NCBI GenBank assembly: GCA_003222235.1
Contig: QHVD01000180.1
Span: 580 to 9,212, forward strand
Source: Gemmatimonadota bacterium
Lineage (GTDB): Bacteria; Gemmatimonadota; Gemmatimonadetes; Gemmatimonadales; GWC2-71-9
Reading direction: 5' to 3'
DNA: 8,633 nt
The stretch's first letter is position 1, and each line of letters starts with the position of its first letter. Shown here in pieces: positions 6,602 to 8,633 of this stretch. The position numbers and the translations under genes are program-made. Below the pieces are notes generated by a model. The model did no database searches. It was not told the origin of the DNA and worked only from the letters and a program-made list of their open reading frames with translations.

Positions 6602-6976
6602 GTGGCGGAAGGGTGCGATGGTCGCGGCATGCCAGCTAGATCGGTGCGCCGAGGAAAGTCCGAGCTCCCTAGGGCAGACTGCCAGGTAACGCCTGGGCGC
6701 CGCAAGGCGACGGAGAGGGCCACAGAAAACAAACCGCCCTGAAGATCAAGGGTAAGGGTGAAACGGTGGGGTAAGAGCCCACCGCGCGCTTGGCAACAGG
6801 CGCGGCACGGCAACCCCCAGTCGGAGCAAGGCCAAGTAAGCAGCGAGACCCGGCCCGGGTCGTTCGAGCTGTGGGTAGGCCGCTTGAGGTGGTTGGCGAC
6901 AGCCATCCCAGAGAGATGACCATCTACCCGCCTCCGGTGGGTAAACAGAACTCGGCTTATGGCCCTACCGCCCCCG
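6600..6976 (+). ncRNA. rnpB: RNase P RNA, bacterial class A
   Basis: This is the catalytic RNA that cuts 5' leaders from tRNA precursors. Conserved blocks appear in the right order: GAGGAAAGTCC (6651-6661), CACAGAAAACAAACCGCC (6721-6738), the P12 hairpin GGTGGGGTAAGAGCCCACC (6765-6783), GGAGCAAGGCCAAGTAAGCA, GTGGGTAGGCCGCTTGAGG (6871-6889), and ACAGAACTCGGCTTAT (6945-6960). The P4 strands CCGAG and CTCGG change together relative to the E. coli CCGGG and CCCGG, which supports a functional fold. P18 reads TGGTTG-GCGA-CAGCCA (6890-6905) with a GNRA tetraloop. P1 pairs 6601-6614 with 6962-6975 with two mismatches and one G-U pair; I used this helix to set the ends, which are good to a few bases. 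The length of about 377 is normal. The gene stands alone between two lipoprotein genes. Confidence 0.96.
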
Positions 6977-7010
6977 TCTCCGTGGTCCGAGCCCTCCCCC
7001 CGCATTGGGA

Positions 7011-7027
7011 GCAGGTCGCGGACCTGC
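7011..7027 (+). terminator. Perfect hairpin downstream of rnpB, possible terminator without T-run
   Basis: GCAGGTC (7011-7017) and GACCTGC (7021-7027) form a perfect seven-base-pair stem with a GCG loop, 35 bases after the RNase P RNA end and 20 bases before the next start codon. No run of T follows, so it is not a classic intrinsic terminator. It could end rnpB transcription in a GC-rich host, mark a 3' processing point, or shape the leader of the next gene. Confidence 0.3.
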
Positions 7028-7047
7028 GGATCCCTCGCACCACCATC

Positions 7048-7953
7048 ATGACGGCTCGCTTGCACGTCACGGCGGCGGTGCTTGCCGCCGCCTGCGCCTC
7101 GGGCAAAGCGGGATCGGGAGCGAACGCCGCCCCGACGCCGGGACCTTACGCGCCCACGGCGTCGGAGGCGCCAGCCGTTCAGCCCGCCGCCCCCTCCGGC
7201 GGACCGGTGCCCGCGTCGGTTCGCTACGGCCCGAGCGCCGTACGGTACCTCGTCCACCGGCGGCTCCACATCCAACAGGCGTTCAGCGGCCAGCAGCAGG
7301 CGCAGGACCTGGGCGCGCAGCTCTTCGTCGCCGCCGCGATCACTGGGCCGGCGGACAGCGTGGGCTATCCCGCCACGTTCCTGGTCGATTCCGTGATCGC
7401 CGACTCGGGGACACCCGGTCCCATCGTCGAAAGCCTGGTGCGCGCCCGGCGTCTCGTGTTCAGCGGCCGAGTCGTGCCGCGCGGGGAGTTCCTCAACGCC
7501 GTCTCCTCGGACAGCGCGGTGGCGCAGTCGCTCATTCAGATCCTGGGAAACTTTCGTGACTTCCTGCCCCGCATTCCGGCGGACGGGCTCAAGCCCGGTG
7601 CCAGCTGGGTCGACACCGTGGAAGCGACCCAGAAGGCGAGTGGCTCCGAGATTTCGCGACGCTCGATCATCCGGGCGACGGCGGCCGCGTGGGAGCAGCA
7701 CGCCGCCGTCCACAGCTTGCGCCTCGAGGGGACGGCGACCTATCAGCTCGCGGGGGCCGGGCAGAACGCCGGGCAGCCGTTCGAGCTGTCCGGTACCGGG
7801 GACGGGACCAGCGTGTCGTTCATCGCGGACGACGGCCGTTACCTCGGCGGGGAGTCGCGGGACTCGGCCAACCTGACGATTCGCTTGCCGGTGCAGGGAG
7901 TGGCAATTCCTGTGATCCAGGTGACCCGTACCACCGTGGCGGTGTTGCCGTAG
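7048..7953 (+). CDS. Predicted lipoprotein of unknown function
   Basis: I chose the ATG at 7048, giving 301 residues. The same frame is open back to 6790, but that stretch lies inside the RNase P RNA and cannot be the natural start. MTARLHVTAAVLAAAC is a plausible lipoprotein signal peptide with Cys16; the residue at -3 is Ala rather than Leu, so the lipobox is slightly weak. Residues about 17-55 are Ala/Pro/Ser-rich linker. From about residue 55 the protein alternates polar and hydrophobic residues, suggesting many beta strands: VRYLVHRRLHIQQAF, GAQLFVAAAITGPAD, ARRLVFSGRVVPRGE, LEGTATYQLAG, GTGDGTSVSFIADDGRYLGG, NLTIRLPVQGVAIPVIQVTR. I do not recognise the family. The segment ADGLKPGASWVDTVEATQ resembles turns in beta-rich periplasmic proteins, but only loosely. 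No strong ribosome binding site is seen. The next gene starts within its stop codon, so the two proteins probably act together at the outer membrane. Confidence 0.85.
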   Translation: MTARLHVTAAVLAAACASGKAGSGANAAPTPGPYAPTASEAPAVQPAAPSGGPVPASVRYGPSAVRYLVHRRLHIQQAFSGQQQAQDLGAQLFVAAAITGPADSVGYPATFLVDSVIADSGTPGPIVESLVRARRLVFSGRVVPRGEFLNAVSSDSAVAQSLIQILGNFRDFLPRIPADGLKPGASWVDTVEATQKASGSEISRRSIIRATAAAWEQHAAVHSLRLEGTATYQLAGAGQNAGQPFELSGTGDGTSVSFIADDGRYLGGESRDSANLTIRLPVQGVAIPVIQVTRTTVAVLP

Positions 7954-8633
7954 TGGGCATCGGACGGCCGGACCGTCGGACCGTCGGACTGCTCTTGCCG
8001 TTCCAACTTCTGCTCTTCGCGACTACGAGCTCGCCCGCCCAAGTCGTTCCCAATCGCACCACGCTTTACCTCCACCCCACCGACGTTACGGGTGCCCGCG
8101 CCCTGTGGGTGAACCCCGCGGGCCTGGGCCGCCTGGCGGAGGCGTCGATCCACGCGGACGTCACCGTCGGCGACCCCGGCGCGGCCGGGCGGCTGAGACA
8201 ACTCACCCTGGGCCTCGGATCCCGCGGGTTTTCTCTCGGTTACCAGCGGGAGCCACGCCGGCCTCGCGGCGGGCGCGGCGGCCACGCTGTATCGGGGCGG
8301 GACGTCTGGCAGGACTTGGGACCTCGGTGTGCTCTACCAGGCTGGAGCACGCCTCGCGGTAGGTGGCGTGATCGCGAGCATCGGTCAGCCGGTCGTGCGC
8401 GGCGTGCCGCAGCGGGTGACGTTCATCCCCGGGGCGACGCTGCGGTTCGGGGGGTCGGGTGCGGGCGGGGCGCTGTCGGCGCACGGGCGCATCACTCCCG
8501 ACTCGGTGGCCGAGTACGCGTTCGGGCTGCGCGTCGGGCTGCGCGAGGGAGCCCGCGCGCCGGTGCGGGTCCTGCTGCGGCTGGACACCGATGGCTCGCT
8601 GCGGCGCGCCGGCTTGGCGTTCGGCCTGTCGCT
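7953..8633 (+). CDS. Outer-membrane beta-barrel-like protein, frame-disrupted and truncated by window
   Basis: A GTG at 7953-7955 shares one base with the preceding stop codon. The frame gives a signal peptide (basic start, hydrophobic GLLLPFQLLLFATT, cleavage near SSPAQ), then TLYLHPTDVTGARALWVNPAGLGRLAEASIHADVTVGDP and LTLGLGSRGFSLGYQRE. The NPAGLG motif near the N-terminus followed by amphipathic strands resembles PorV/UPF0164-type or FadL-like barrels. From about 8251 the natural-looking protein continues in the next frame: SHAGLAAGAAATLYRGG, WDLGVLYQAGARLAVGGVIA, QRVTFIPGATLRFGG, ALSAHGRITPDSVAEYAFGL, VLLRLDTDGSLRRAGLAFGL. That second frame is blocked upstream by a TGA at 8194-8196, so the switch must fall after it. 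The first frame stays open to the window edge, but its product there is Arg-rich and implausible. A net gain of one base or loss of two is needed. It may be a real inactivating mutation or a sequence error. Confidence 0.75.
   Translation, partial: MGIGRPDRRTVGLLLPFQLLLFATTSSPAQVVPNRTTLYLHPTDVTGARALWVNPAGLGRLAEASIHADVTVGDPGAAGRLRQLTLGLGSRGFSLGYQREPRRPRGGRGGHAVSGRDVWQDLGPRCALPGWSTPRGRWRDREHRSAGRARRAAAGDVHPRGDAAVRGVGCGRGAVGARAHHSRLGGRVRVRAARRAARGSPRAGAGPAAAGHRWLAAARRLGVRPVA

Noticed and set aside
6399..6689. Short plus-strand frame starting with ATG after the large lipoprotein
   Set aside because: It passes through the hairpin cluster and into RNase P RNA, and its product has no plausible protein pattern.
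6790..7047. Upstream extension of the 7048 lipoprotein frame
   Set aside because: Most of this stretch is RNase P RNA, and the extension would bury the lipoprotein signal peptide.
6532..7713. Open frame of 393 codons on the minus strand
   Set aside because: It runs through the RNase P RNA and opposite the lipoprotein gene; no recognisable protein features.

Overview
The window is uniformly GC-rich DNA with closely packed genes. Two genes have lipoprotein signal peptides and one encodes an apparent outer-membrane beta-barrel protein, so the host is a diderm bacterium. A chemoreceptor, a eukaryote-type Ser/Thr kinase, an M28 peptidase and class A RNase P RNA would fit Gemmatimonadota or a similar GC-rich soil lineage. 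That assignment is inference; no marker gene fixes it.

Left part (1-3365): the window opens inside a methyl-accepting chemotaxis protein of which only the cytoplasmic signalling end is visible. Its stop codon abuts the stop codon of a convergent AraC-family regulator whose N-terminal half looks like a receiver domain lacking its phospho-acceptor. Only 17 bases separate the chosen start of that regulator from the divergent chosen start of an M28 metallopeptidase. The peptidase overlaps by four bases a small membrane-anchored protein. The 3' end of that small gene overlaps by 44 bases a convergent macro-domain (ADP-ribose-type) hydrolase gene.

Middle (3366-6394): a 144-base divergent intergenic region precedes a soluble Ser/Thr kinase. 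The kinase overlaps (ATGA) a large lipoprotein of unknown function. That lipoprotein appears to join a glutamine-amidotransferase-like domain to a C-terminal part that may be an alpha/beta barrel. The two are almost certainly one transcription unit.

Right part (6395-8633): a non-coding stretch of about 200 bases holds a cluster of four short hairpins with TGAA or TTCA loops. A probable promoter follows, then a complete class A RNase P RNA gene (rnpB). After it come a predicted lipoprotein of unknown function and a beta-barrel-like outer-membrane protein that starts one base before the lipoprotein stop codon ends. In the barrel gene the coding signal switches frame near position 8250, so it is a frameshifted gene, a decayed gene or a sequence error.

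I see no defence island, CRISPR array, transposase, prophage or tRNA. The points most worth a second look are the hairpin cluster before rnpB, the frameshift in the barrel gene, and the kinase-coupled lipoprotein with its unusual domain order.
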